A DNA stretch of 64,000 nt from Lasiosphaeria ovina (Eukaryota; Ascomycota; Sordariomycetes; Sordariales; Lasiosphaeriaceae): positions 806,001 through 870,000 of the forward strand of contig JAULSN010000001.1 of the NCBI GenBank assembly GCA_033439765.1, written 5' to 3'. The notes below the pieces were generated by a model, which was not told the origin of the DNA, searched no databases, and worked only from the letters and a program-made list of their open reading frames with translations. A program made the translations under genes and the position numbers. Below, in pieces: positions 33,901 through 45,631 of the stretch; position 1 is the stretch's first letter, and every line of letters starts with the position of its first letter.

Positions 33901-35654
33901 TTTCGTATTCATTTAGGTCCTCAACGTTCTCAAGCGGGAAAGTGGCCATGCCGAGTCTCTTGTCCTTTCTGAACTCGTTGTAGTCGAAGACCTCGATTTG
34001 GAGAGCATCGTTGAACGAAGTGACGATAATGTAGTGCGTCTCGTTCCAGCGGGGGCTCCCGTTCTCCTTGATCGTCTTCGTTTTCGCAAGTGTCTGTCTC
34101 CCGTTCAAGGAGACTGTAGCGTAAGGGTCAGGCGTGCCAGAGAAACTATCGGAGTTCTTCAGACCCTGGGCACCATGAATGGTAATGCCAATGACTCCGA
34201 TTGCTTGATCCACGGGCGTGCCGGCAAGCATCTTGGCTACCTCGATGGGGAATACATTAGGCGCGTACATCATGGGAGCCAAGGAGCCGTGGATTTGTTC
34301 CTGGATGAAGCTCTCGAGGCCGGGAATGAAATTAATGTCGAAGCCAAAGGTTTCGCCTCCAAGAGGCTTGCAGACGTAATCGATCGAGGGCCGCTCGAGG
34401 AAGCACATCTCGATCTTCTCCACGTGGGGGAAAGGGATCTGCAATTTGATCTTAAGCCTCATCAGACCCGAAAAGGCCATGTTCTCCACGATCACATCGA
34501 GGCCCTTGCTAATCATGGCTTTGCCCACTCGGATCTCGAGGATGACCTTGGGGTTGACCTTGTTGATAAGTTGGCGGGATGTCATATCCGCCGTATCATT
34601 CGGCGTGAAGCTGAACAGCCAATCCATGATGACAATGTCGTCGTCGGCTTTGGGGTATGTCTTGACATGCTCCATCCTCGGGGGCTTGGAGCCCAAGGTA
34701 AAGGTTTTGAGCTTTAGGCTGTCCAAAAACGCCGGGGTGGCGCCGCTTAGAACCTGGTCGACCGAGTTGATCACAGTCTGGGCAAGGACTGGCTGGTAGA
34801 TGGGCCAGAATTTGACGAGGAACGAGTTGATCCATTCCACGGATTCGTTGTCGGTCTCGAGCTTCTTCATAGCAACCTCCCGGGTGATATCGTCTCTGAA
34901 ATTTTGGCGCACCCTGCGGATCGAGGTTCGATAATACGTCGAGCAAACCGCCATGACGATGAAGACCCAGCCAAGGCCGCCGCCGAGCACGGCAACGAGC
35001 CAGGATGAGATGCAGGCAAAGAAAATCACGCCCGCGTTGTGGTACCAGTCTAGGCCAAGTCAGTATTAAAATGTCAGCGGATGGGCAGAGCGTGTTCTCA
35101 CCCCCAAAGAAAGCGTCAGAAAGACGCGATTCCAGCCATGTCGTGTGGTCTAACAGGGACGAATCCTCCTCCTCGTCAGCAGGCCAGCCAAACCGGGGCG
35201 CCCAGCCTGTCATCTCGCCCATGACAGCTCCTTCGCTCGCGTGGCCATTCGGTAGTGGTTTCCCATCTTCGCCCTTGGCGACCTCGACGGCGCCAGCTTT
35301 GGAGGGAGAGGGGAGGTCGATGTCAGCCTTTGAACCGTCGTCAATATCTGTTGCAATGGCCACGCCCTTGGGTCTTCGGTGGAAGCCGGCGGGGATTGCC
35401 TGCGATAAGTCAGTATGGGCGAGACAGAGCCTTGCAGGATACAATGATCCGATTCCACGTACGGCTCTGGCCTGAGCATTCTTCTCCTCGGTGCTGGCAT
35501 CGGGGTCAAATGTAAATGCCGCTATTCCAGCCTCTTTGCTGTTCTCGACTATCTCGCGTTGGGCGTCGTCGGCAGTGACAGAGCTTTCGGGGTCGCGAGC
35601 GGCATCGATAGCGCCTTGCTGCTTGTTCTCGTCGACGGCCTGAGGAGGGTCCAT
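30940..35654 (-). CDS. Tricalbin: SMP and multi-C2 domain protein of ER-plasma membrane contacts
   Basis: Tricalbins tether cortical ER to the plasma membrane and transfer lipids. Four exons, 35654..35463, 35399..35102, 35049..32348 and 32289..30940, join in phase to give 1,513 residues. After an acidic cytosolic N-terminus comes DWYHNAG and a hairpin membrane anchor (VIFFACISSWLVAVLGGG and GWVFIVMAVCSTYY). The SMP lipid-transfer domain follows (ESVEWINSFLVKFWPIYQPV through IPGLESFIQEQIHGSL). C2 domains then occur at IGVIGITIHGAQGLKNSD, GILRFTVEQAKELDSG, GVLRVHFQNAKQLRNF and, in the last exon, GNLRVDILDAQDLPSAD. A degenerate one lies between (SGLVIFKLMDADLPKSGTR). Calcium-binding Asp residues are clear in the first, third and last (for example GTPDPYATV, GKSDPYARV). 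A Lys/Glu-rich linker and a Ser-rich C-terminal region complete it. Long but normal for filamentous-fungal tricalbins. Confidence 0.94.
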
Positions 35655-38560
35655 TGTGGCTAGCGCCCTTCGCTGCCTCTGCAGCCTTGGTCCTGTTCTC
35701 CAATTGACGCAGTAGAAATGTCGATTAGGCGACTATGAGGCACGTCTGTTTGGCGGATCTCCACGGGAGAAGCTGGGCAGCCCTGTCTAGGATTTAAGAT
35801 GGTGAGGCGAAGCAGGTCAGGTGTCCAGGCCTGGAGCCAGCTTCGAGAGCATGGAATGGGAGGAGTTAAGCGGGCGGCACAAGGCCAACAGAAACAAACT
35901 CGGGCCAAACTTGCGGTCGGAAGAGGGAAAACAAATAAAAGCCCAGGAACCAATGCCAGTATTAGAAATGCGTCCAAGAACACACAGGCTGGCGGGTTCC
36001 GGTTGAGGGACAAAAACTTACGCAAACTGGGAGACGCAAGCTATGGACGGGCCGAGCTGACCCCAAGGCGCAAGTGATCTTCCCAGGAGAGCTGGACCGA
36101 CCGGGGTCCCAGCTCTACCACCCACTGACGAGCGCCCAGCCAGCTGCAAGATCAGACGCTACGTCAGAACCTGCTTGGAGCGAGGGCGGGGAACAGAGCT
36201 CTCCAATTGGATGGAATGGGGTCGTAGTGGTGGGCTCTGCTCAGGCTAATCCAAACCCGGTTTCCCCCCAAGAAGTAAAATCTGGCGATGTCCCACGAAG
36301 CCAAGATTTTATTTATTCGAGCCCAGATGCGTGCGCAGCGGAGAGGAGAATCCAGGTTTCCTCCCACTGCCATTGAGTTTGCGACCACTGGCTTCTTCTG
36401 GGAACAGACCTGCCGGGCAGTGCATCGTACGGTATGCCTTGTAACCTTGGAAGTGTCAAAAAGCCCGCACCTCCCGCTTGCCGGACTTTGGGTAACGCAA
36501 CATGTCACTACGCACAGTGGTGCCCCTGAACTTTGAGTAACGCGGGAGGCTACTACCAAGAAGGAAGAAACCTTGACCTTCGCCTCTTCTTCGTGGCCTC
36601 CTTTTCTCGAGCTGTCAACAGAGTACTAGATGCCCGAACGCTAAAGACGGCTTCCGACCACGTCGGAGACCTTGGATGCAAGTCCCAACCCCCTCAGCTC
36701 GCCGAGAGCGTCTGGTCGTCTGGGCACATGCACTCGACGATCCAAATCACCTCAACCACGCAAGCTGAAGATGGAGGCCGCTCCGCCAAATCGGGAGGGT
36801 TGCTACTCGCTAGTGACGGATCCCTGTCGCACATCTCGGCGACCCTAGGTTGGCCTCCGGCGGGAGGGCGGCACACTGGTTTCCAATGTCCCGGCAGGCT
36901 GCGTCCCCGGATCTTCCCCCAAAAAAAACAGCTGAGTAATAACGTTAAACAACCGGATTGATGCCGAAAGTTTTGGCGGACAACGGAGTTTTGATTTCAA
37001 GTTATTTAGCTTCCTTTATTAGGTAGTAGTTACAACGTACAATCATCATGCCTTGTGCGGACTTCTTATCGCCACAGAACTCCTTCTCCAGGGATCCTAG
37101 AATTACTAGATGCAGCCCCTCGGAACCGATCCACGCTGGCCCAATAGCGGGCTATCCACGTGCACTAGGCCGGCATTGCCATTCTTACGCAAGACGCATC
37201 AGCGGTTGAACAAAGCTGGTTTTGGGGGCTCGAGGTTGGGCGAGGCCCCAGGCTTCATTAATGGGCCATTCTCGCGTCGTACCTACTCATACTCTGGACA
37301 TACCTAAGGTAGGTATGTTTCAACAAGAAACAATTGTATCACCAACTTCTGCTGTGCAGTCCCTATGCGGTGGCTGGGAAGGGCGAGGAAAACTACCTGC
37401 GCAGGCCATCACCGCTCTTCGCTATCTGCGATGGACCTACTGCGCATCCGGCCGTGTCTTAGAAGGTCACGCTAGTGCGGACACCAATTGCGGTCGGCGC
37501 GGCGACACCGGCCAAGATAGGCCGGGATAATGCTGGACGAAACCGCAAGGAGTAGGATGCGTTGCGTGAGCGACCTAATCCACTAAGTGCGATATTTTCC
37601 AGCGCCGCCGTGGGGTTTTGCTTTTCTAGACGATTTTCTAGCGGAGATGATTGGAGGAAACCACCAACTACAGGAAAGCCAAGATGTCGGTTTTATTGCT
37701 TCGTAGAGCTTCTTGTTTGCCACATGGAAGTCCCAGTTTAACAAAGTAATGTTTATACCAAATTCTCAATCAAGGATTCAAGGATGAAGTAGCTAAACGG
37801 GGGAATTGGAAGTTGATGGCCACTGTTGGCGTCAATTGCTATGATACGTAGCCACAAAGGCTGGATATTTCCTTACCTAGACTAAAGTTGTTCTAAGAAC
37901 TCATGCAAACGTGTGTCTTTGATGAAAGATGATCAGTCATCCGAGAGCGCAAGGGCTGAGCCAGTAAACGCAAACGGGCTTCGCATCTGCCAAAATTGCT
38001 ATCTGATACACGTGGAGTGGAAATATAAAAACGTTTGAAGCTCTCACCTGTTGGGAGGGTGGTGGAACGAGCTGGGAGGGATTCCCCGCAGAAGAGGGGT
38101 TCTGGAATTTTCAGCCTCGTGCAAGCAATTGAGCTTAAGCCAATCAACGCCCGTCAAGCCACTTGTGGCGAAGACCTTCGAGGACGGCTGACAATTCTCG
38201 TTTTCTTGCGCGCTATCGCGACGCGGATTCAATTTATTATCTACAACCTAACCAACACTTGATCCCGGAGCAAAGTTGAGACCGAAGACATCCACGCACA
38301 GCGATACCATAAGACGGTCTTTTGCAGTTCGTATACTCTTGCCAAAGGTCTAAACATACCAAAAGGCGCAACTGCAGAGATATTGAGGGCGAAGCGCATC
38401 GCCGCTCGCAACATTCACAGTCCCCTCGATTCCCACTCCCAATCGAGCGAGTCCTCGACCGTTGTTGCCGTCTTCCTCGCACAATACAACATCGCCCCCC
38501 CAACATCACCCTCCCGTCATCACATTCTCAACACCTCCACAAACCCGAATCACAATCAAA
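35655..38560. other. Intergenic, divergent promoters of tricalbin and U2AF35
   Basis: No protein-like open frame is found in 2.9 kb. The tricalbin promoter lies near 35655-36150 and that of U2AF35 near 38000-38560, where the leader is CT- and A-rich (CAACATCGCCCCCC; CACAATCAAA before the ATG). A palindrome TACCTAAGGTAGGTA stands at 37301..37315. Confidence 0.5.
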
Positions 38561-39187
38561 ATGGCCAACTTTCTGGCGTCCATCTTCGGCACCGAGCAGG
38601 ACAAGGTCAACTGCTCCTTCTACTACAAGATCGGAGCGTGCCGCCACGGCGACCGCTGCAGCCGCAAGCACGTGAAGCCTTCGTATTCGCAGACCATCCT
38701 GATGCCGAACCTGTACCAAAATCCGGCGTTCGATCCCAAGAACCGCATGAATGCATCGCAGCTTCAGAACCATTTCGACGCCTTCTACGAGGACATTTGG
38801 TGCGAGATGTGCAAGTACGGCGAGCTCGAGGAGCTGGTCGTCTGCGATAACAACAACGACCACCTGATCGGCAACGTGTACGCGCGCTTCAAGTACGAGG
38901 ACAGCGCTCAGAAAGCCTGTGACGAACTCAACAGCCGCTGGTATGCCGCTCGCCCCATCTATTGCGAGCTAAGCCCCGTCACCGACTTTCGCGAGGCCTG
39001 TTGCCGCCTTAACAGCGGCGAGGGCTGCGTCCGTGGTGGCTTCTGCAACTTCATCCACCGCAAGAACCCCTCACCCGAGCTCGACCGGGAGCTCGAGCTC
39101 AGCACCAAGAAGTGGCTCAAGTCCCGCCCCCAGTCACGCAGCCCCACCCGCTCCCCGAGCCCCGAGCCCACCCGGAGACGCTTTTAG
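38561..39187 (+). CDS. U2 snRNP auxiliary factor small subunit (U2AF35)
   Basis: Recognises the 3' splice-site AG during spliceosome assembly in the nucleus. A single exon of 208 residues starts at the ATG after CACAATCAAA. It has the complete family layout. The first CCCH zinc finger is NCSFYYKIGACRHGDRCSRK. The U2AF-homology motif follows (HFDAFYEDIWCEMCKYGELE; GNVYARFKYEDSAQKACDEL; ARPIYCELSPV). The second CCCH finger is CCRLNSGEGCVRGGFCNFIH, and a short Arg/Ser/Pro tail ends SPTRSPSPEPTRRRF. The RS tail is much shorter than in animals, as usual in fungi. The lack of introns in this very conserved gene is worth noting. Confidence 0.96.
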   Translation: MANFLASIFGTEQDKVNCSFYYKIGACRHGDRCSRKHVKPSYSQTILMPNLYQNPAFDPKNRMNASQLQNHFDAFYEDIWCEMCKYGELEELVVCDNNNDHLIGNVYARFKYEDSAQKACDELNSRWYAARPIYCELSPVTDFREACCRLNSGEGCVRGGFCNFIHRKNPSPELDRELELSTKKWLKSRPQSRSPTRSPSPEPTRRRF

Positions 39188-40146
39188 AGTGAGTTATATC
39201 CCGATTGGGTGGATTATCGCCATCGCTCCCCATCGCTAAAGAATTCCAAGGAACTCAACTAGTGCAGGAAAGGACACGTGCTGGCGACGTTCAGGGACAA
39301 CTAGGCGTGGGCCACGTTCAGAGAGGGGTAGGCGTGAGCGACGGAAGAAGTATCACCAACGGAAGAAGTTTGCTCGTCATTAGGTATTGCTGGTGCTTCT
39401 GCCTCTGCTTGGAACAAGATCTCACCCGAACGTCGACAGGCAACTAGGTGGACACGTGTCCATGTGTCCCCGCTCTACTAGGGATTTACGATGAGGAGGA
39501 AGGATTGTGGTCGAAGGAAAAGGCTTGTTGTGTTTTGTATGTTTGTTTTTTATCGGGTTGGGTGGTAAGCATGCTACTGGGAGCCCTACGTTGGGATTAG
39601 GGAAGGAAAGCAAAATGCGGCCCTTGTCTAAAAGGGAAACGGAAGGACAGATCACGCATCTAAACCGGGTTACTTACACGGAGTTCACGGGGTTTGGGCT
39701 TGCGGGATGGACGGGGCCTGCGGTGCTCTCATCAATCTTCTGTATCAAAAGCCGAGAACTGTATTAAGTAAAAGCGACTTCTCGCTAATTTCTTTGCCCC
39801 ATCTTTTAAGTCCCAGAATAAAACGTACCTATCTTCATTGCCGGGTGACTTTGCTGGGTAATGAACGATGTGGTAAACTTGACTGATCTAAAATAAAATA
39901 GAAATAAAAGAATCGTATTGCCCTTGCGGGATTGTCATCCTGTTCATAATATTCATAGCTAGTACATCTCATCCAGCACCGCGCTCCACTTTAAAACTAA
40001 AGAATAAAAGCGCGACAGCATTGTATTATCTAGCAAATACCATAATGTAGGACTTCCCACCTTGGTAGAGGCGGGGGACCCTTGCGCCTCAGAACATGTC
40101 TCTAGTTTTCCGATAGCTGCTAAGTCGTGGGCCTAGGTCCAAATCG
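39188..40146. other. Intergenic, between convergent genes
   Basis: This is the 3' flank of U2AF35, with short imperfect direct repeats (GGACAACTAGGCGTGGGCC and AGAGGGGTAGGCGTGAGCG near 39294-39340), and that of the minus-strand gene below. No gene is supported. Confidence 0.5.
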
Positions 40147-43100
40147 CTACGGTAACGCTTTATTAATCTTTGATAGTCGGGAGCCCTTGACAGGTGCCGG
40201 AAGGCATGATACGAGTTTATCTCGCTCTTGATTCGGAGGTTAGCCACTGGGCGACATCGCTCTGCGCACTGGGAGAGGGTTATACGACGTACCTGCCTCG
40301 TTTTCGAACACGATTGAAATATCATCATGCTCTCCGGGCAGCTCGGGCAAGTCGAAACAGACAAAGGCAGAGTCGGATGCTTCCTGAGCATTGTCAACCT
40401 CGGTGTTGGCCACCTTGGGTAATGGAAACTTGGCATCATCTATCTTCAGCCCAGCTTTACCGCCACCCCTGCTGAACGCTTCAAACACGTCGGTTCCCTT
40501 GAGACTGAATCCCATACACTTCCCGTGAGCAAAGTCGTCAAAGAAAGCGAGGAGCTGTGTTGCGCCATCTTGTTGGACAACCTGGATCCGTGTCGCGCCT
40601 GCTTCCCACTTTTTGTAAATAGGAACAACCATGCGTCGTCGCGAGATGGCAAAGGCGCAAGCTACCCCGTCGAACAGGACTTTGAACCCCGTGATAGCAG
40701 TCTCGAATGCATGGAGGTCTGCAATACTGGGGAACATGAATGTTCGAATCGTTGCGCCTTGCTGCAAGGTTTCCAGGCCCTGACTTAAGGCTTGCGACAG
40801 TTCATGTGGAGTCTTTGACTCGGTGACTGCCATCGTTGCATCGCTCTGGGCTTGACGGAAAACCATCATGCAACTGGGGTTACGCACATCCAGCCGCAAT
40901 TTGAGTTCGCCAGGGGCAACGTTGATCCTATCGGTGAACGTGCCATCCTTACATTCGTAAACCACCCGTAGCCTGTCGGCAAGAACACACGGTGGACGAT
41001 TGCCGTCACTGTCATGGTTGATGACCCGAAGCCTCTGCCAGGACAAACTCGAGAAAGCCTTGAGCCCCTTTTGGAGGGCATCGCCGAATCTCTCAGAAAA
41101 CCAGATCCCATTCAGCGGAACCTCGCAGTAGACTTGTTCGTCGCGATTTAGAGCTGTGCCAATCAGGAGACTGTGCATCCGTAACCTCTCTTGTTCGTCG
41201 GCAAAGGACAAGACCATATTCCCCTTCTGTCGACCGTTGTCAAATTTGAGGGAAAGAGCAGGGTCGTTTGCCTCGCTGCGCAAAAAACCAAAGTGTATTG
41301 GTACCTGAGGGGTATACATCTGGCTGATACCGCTCAGGGTTTTTGTTTTGGTACCTGTAACAACTGCTATGCGATAGCCTGCATGATGGTTGCGAGGCCC
41401 AGTCGCAGCCCCTTCCCGTACGACACGCTCAAACAAGGCAATATCGCAGTTGGGGGTTGACTCTCGCGGAAACTGCCGCGACTGGGGGTCGTTATCGAAG
41501 TATTGAAATGCTCGAAGGGTTGATCGGAAAGTGCAGCGCTCATCCTGTCGAGGATAAAGGCTCGAGTTTACTTTGGCGCTGAAGTCGTACATATTCCACA
41601 ACATCTTATAACTTTGTTGCGAACACTGCAGAACGAGAATGAGCCCACGCGGCAGTCTGATTTCAAGACTAAAATTGTCTGAGCGCCACCGTACGTCTTC
41701 CCACGCTGGGCCTAGGCTTTTGTTTCCTGAGATTCGAAGTTGAACAGATCCGTCTTGACTCGCGACAGCGAACACGATGTCAGGTTGTTTCTGTGGCCTG
41801 GTAATCGACAAGATGCAGGGGAAGTAGAGCCTCTGTGAATCTCTCCCCTGTTCCATGAGAATCACGTCGGCAGAGACCCGGCCAAAGCAGAAAGAAAGCG
41901 AGGAATCGGCCAAAGGCAATGCTTCCAACAGGCGCATGCGAGAAACAGCTTGTTGTGTCTGCGCAAGACCAGAGCTCGACGAGCCCCAAAGAAGCAGGAT
42001 TGTGTCTTGTGTGACCTGAGGGTATGCAATCCAGATGGATCGATCGATGCTCTGAGGGAGGAATGCCTCCTCGGGAGGCAGAAACCCATTCCTTTTCATT
42101 GACATGGCCAGCTTCCGGAGACTGGAAGCCAAAGCAAGTCTGGCATCGTCAACTTCTTCGATTGGGTTTCTGTCGCTACCAAAAATCTCAGGGATAATGT
42201 CTTCAGACAGCCAATACGATTTAGCCAAATCGGCGTACGCCTGTTGCTTCGCCAATTCGTTATTTTGGCGAGACTCGGAACTGTTTGGTAGTTCTCGGAC
42301 AGCAGTCTCGAGTGCCATTCGGCCGACCAGGAACCACCATAGAGCTGCTCTGGCGAGCTCAGAGGCTGTGCAAGAAGCCAACGGCCGCACACTCTCTGAG
42401 TGAAGGCGAAAAAGCTCAAACAAATGTCGGGTACGGCTAACAAAAGCATCTAGCGCATCATCTGCCACGGCACTGACGACATCATGCAAGTTTGAGGAAG
42501 CCCTTTGTGATGTTGGTGACCCGTTATCCCTCTCTGCGGGCTTGACCCCTTGTCGAAGCGCTGCGTACGGGTGATTAAAACTCGAGGCGACTGAGAAATT
42601 TGACGACGGACTCTGATCGAGAGCCAGTGTCATCTTCAGCAGCCTCTCGGGCGAATCTGTCGGTTGATTTAACTGTGGCCTGGTATTGTGAGAGGGCGGA
42701 ACTAGCTGTCTCTCGTTTAAAGATGGCGGAACTGGTGAATATGGCATCTGGAAGGGATCTTTGGTCTGAATCTGTGGGATTTGAGCTGGTCGAATTGCGA
42801 GAGTGGGGTGCGGGTAAGATGGCGGAGGAGGCGGAGGAGGCGGCGGTGGTGCAGACGGAGAAACCGGGGATGGCTGCGGTATAAATTGTTGCTGTGAAGA
42901 CATGGTAGGTCTTGGCGAATTGGTAAATACACCGCCTACTGTTGGTTCAGGAGTAGAAGGCGAGGGCATTCCCCGGTCCTGGGCCTGTTGTGGGGATGTG
43001 CTCCCTGACCGCAGAGCCTGGGAAAAGGCCAGTCCCTCGGCTTGCCGCATCTCAGCTTGGTGGACTTCAATAAAAGACCTCCGCCTGTCATCACGGGATA

Positions 43101-43791
43101 CGGCCTGACTGTCGAGATATTTGGTAGGGGCATTCCAGCCCGCCGGTATCTCTGGGTCTGGTGCGTCCGAGATGGACGAGTAGCCCGTCTGCGTACGCCT
43201 CAGCGGGCCGGGGTTGAAGGGGGCTTCGCTCACAAGTGCCTCCGGGTAGGCCTTCCGAGGGCCACTTTCAACCTCGGTTGGCCGAGCCGGGGCGGTCACG
43301 GCGGTAACAACTGGGGGTCTGGCTTTCCTACGCCTCGAAATCTCGTATGTGGGAACGACACACTCGTCGCCACCATCGCCAATGATGTCGGGATATGTGT
43401 CAACGAATCTTACGACAAGCCCCTTCCGAACCCTGGCCCTGCTCCTCGAATTATGTGATCGTGGTTGGAGAGCGACATCCGGCTGTAGGTTGCCGAGAGT
43501 GGGAGTGGAGACGTGCAGCGCGTTTGGATAGCGGGTGGCACTCTTGATGTCGAGCTTGGCAAGCATAGGAGGAGTCGCATGGGCAACTTGCAACTTGTCA
43601 GACGGCCCATGAAGGAAGTCGTCCAAGTCGCCGGGATTGGTGCCTTCGTCCTGTGCGGTTCTCTGGTCACGATCACGATCACGATCACGATCGCGGTCGC
43701 GTCCAAAGAGCTTCCCAATGATTTTACCCCTCCTCGAGCCACGGCCGCCGCCGTCATCTTGCGCCCGGGTGCTCAGCGGTTCGTTCTCCAT
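40147..43791 (-). CDS. Large conserved-looking protein of unknown function
   Basis: Two exons, 43791..40293 and 40226..40147, joined across a 66 nt intron (GTACGT..AAG), give 1,192 residues; the small last exon supplies ERDKLVSCLPAPVKGSRLS. The first 420 residues are low complexity: an RD dipeptide run (GRDRDRDRDRDRDQ), a polyproline tract (SAPPPPPPPPPP) and many Ser/Pro. From about residue 425 the protein is globular, with a helical part (ALDAFVSRTRHLFELFRLHS; YWLSEDIIPEIFGSDRNP) and then a beta-rich stretch of some 600 residues that could hold repeated PH-like folds (inference from segments such as DVFEAFSRGGGK and VRWRSDNFSLEIRLPRG). I do not recognise a named family. An in-frame ATG 60 nt upstream exists, but the one before ENEPLSTRAQ looks better. 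Confidence 0.85.
43664..43706. repeat. GATCAC hexanucleotide repeat inside the orphan gene
   Basis: Four to seven near-perfect copies of GATCAC/GATCGC, in frame on the minus strand, encode the Arg-Asp dipeptide run near the N-terminus of the 1,192-residue protein. In-frame expansion or contraction would change the length of this charged spacer without breaking the gene. Confidence 0.85.
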
Positions 43792-45488
43792 TCTTTCGGT
43801 CGGTCGTTGCGGACACAGAGAGTAAAGGAGGGCGTCATGAGGTCTCGACACTGGCGAGACTCGGGCTCAGGCCAGGAGGAGACTCAGAAGGTCGATTCAC
43901 AGACCAAAAGGGAAGGTTGGCATGTGCCTCCTCTGCGTCCAGCTGCCAAGCCACCGAGGACCGACTGCAGAGTTGCCAATGCCCGTTGCTGTGGGATTGA
44001 ATGCGCATGTGGCCCGAACAATGCCTGGAACCAAGATTAGTCGGTCGTGGGAAAGGTTGCTGTTGGTACGAAGTCGTTGAGGTGCAGTTGGGGGCTTGGA
44101 TGGCGGGCTCAAATATGAAAGTGGCATGTATGTACATACAATGTGCTGTACATTCAGTCCACGGACGCAATCCCAGCCCGCTTTGCCTGGGGCGTGTAAC
44201 GTATCTGGCGGGGCAAGGCCGATCGACCTCCACCGGATCGATAGCGTGTGTGGCGGCCCTACTGCCTAATAAACGGGAAGGAGGCAGGGCCCCTCCTTGG
44301 CGCCTAAGTACGAAGTCCTCTGTTAGACATGGTATGTTGCGACTTGCGGACCGCTTGCAGATTGTTGAAGATTTACAGCACATTACCACAAGATCGCATT
44401 GTCATAATAATAGCTGGGTGGAGTGTATGTACAGATTATATAATTATGTAGATGTACCTGTAGGGCATGGGAAAGGGGCACAGATCTCCAAGCTGGTTAT
44501 TTAGGCATCACCGCTGGCCTCGCCGTGCATTGGAATAAACGCCGGTGGAAATACCGTTTTGGGAAGAAATGGCCATAAAAACGTGTCTCTTAGACCCGCA
44601 GTCCGTATTACTAGCATCGATGAGCCTCTTTCTTTTTGCCGTGCACGACTGTCTATTTTATGTTTAGATCATGTACCTTATACTCGTTTCAAATCCGACA
44701 ACTAAGGTACCTAGGTAAGGTATATATTGCACCTACAACGTACTGCATGTGTGTTAAAACTCGTGCTATCTTGGCGATAAATGAGAGAGATCACAAAGGC
44801 AAGCTACGGCAGACTCTATCGCTAAGTTTACCCTGAGAAATATGTCTAAGGTATTGCTTGTGCTTGTATGTACTTGTACATTACAACTAAACTCGATCCG
44901 TTGACATGGGAAACCCAATTCACAGCACTAGCCAGGTCTGATACGCATGTCCTTGCTATGTATGTATTCGTACAGTCCTCGCATACCTTACGTTCCAGGT
45001 TAGTATTATCCGCCCCTGAAGCTGCTTCGCACTCGGGAGCGGCGCGGGGCTCGTCGGACTGAAGGTCGGCATCCTTCCGTGCTGTGATTATTTGCCATAT
45101 GAAGTGGCGCTCAGATTTCCCCACGGGTTCTTAATCCCGACGCTGGCGTCGTACAGCTAGCTCCTCGTTGCCTTGGTTGTGCCCTGAAATCCTCGATCAA
45201 CCATTTTCCATTTTCCATTTTCCTTTAAGAATTTAAAGCTACCTGGTAATCAGACTACCTTACCTAAGGTGCCTATGAGTACGAGTTCAGTTTCTTAGGG
45301 TTACCACTACCTAGGTTCGGACTCAGGGTGCCTAAGGTACCTGGTATCTTACCTACCCTCATTACTGCGTACCTTGGATATCTGGTATATGTTGGAAGTG
45401 GGCTTAAGAAGGGAGACAGCATCCTGTACTGCACCTAAGACTCCCCTCAGATAGGTATATCATATCAACGTGCAAGAGATAGGCGACA
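43792..45488. other. Intergenic, rich in TACCTAGG-type palindromes
   Basis: It contains the promoter of the orphan gene and then non-coding sequence up to the transposon. From 44700 to 45400 there are many short palindromes made of ACCT and AGGT (for example AAGGTACCTAGGTAAGG at 44704). No gene is supported. Confidence 0.5.
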
Positions 45489-45490
45489 TA

Positions 45491-45600
45491 CCATACCCCA
45501 CCCCCCAACGGATCACCCTAGCAGCGGATCACCTTTTTGCACCAAAACACTACAACTTTGAACAACGACTGCATAGTCAATTTTGAAGCTATTCGCAAGC
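45491..45600 (+). repeat. Left terminal inverted repeat of the transposon
   Basis: About 110 nt; the first 48 are identical to the reverse complement of the right end, the rest about 85 percent so, with several transition differences. It contains a direct repeat CGGATCACC at 45509..45517 and 45525..45533, 16 nt apart start to start, a plausible double transposase-binding site. Confidence 0.93.
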
Positions 45601-45631
45601 AAAATACAGCAAAATGTAGCTAGTTAAATGC

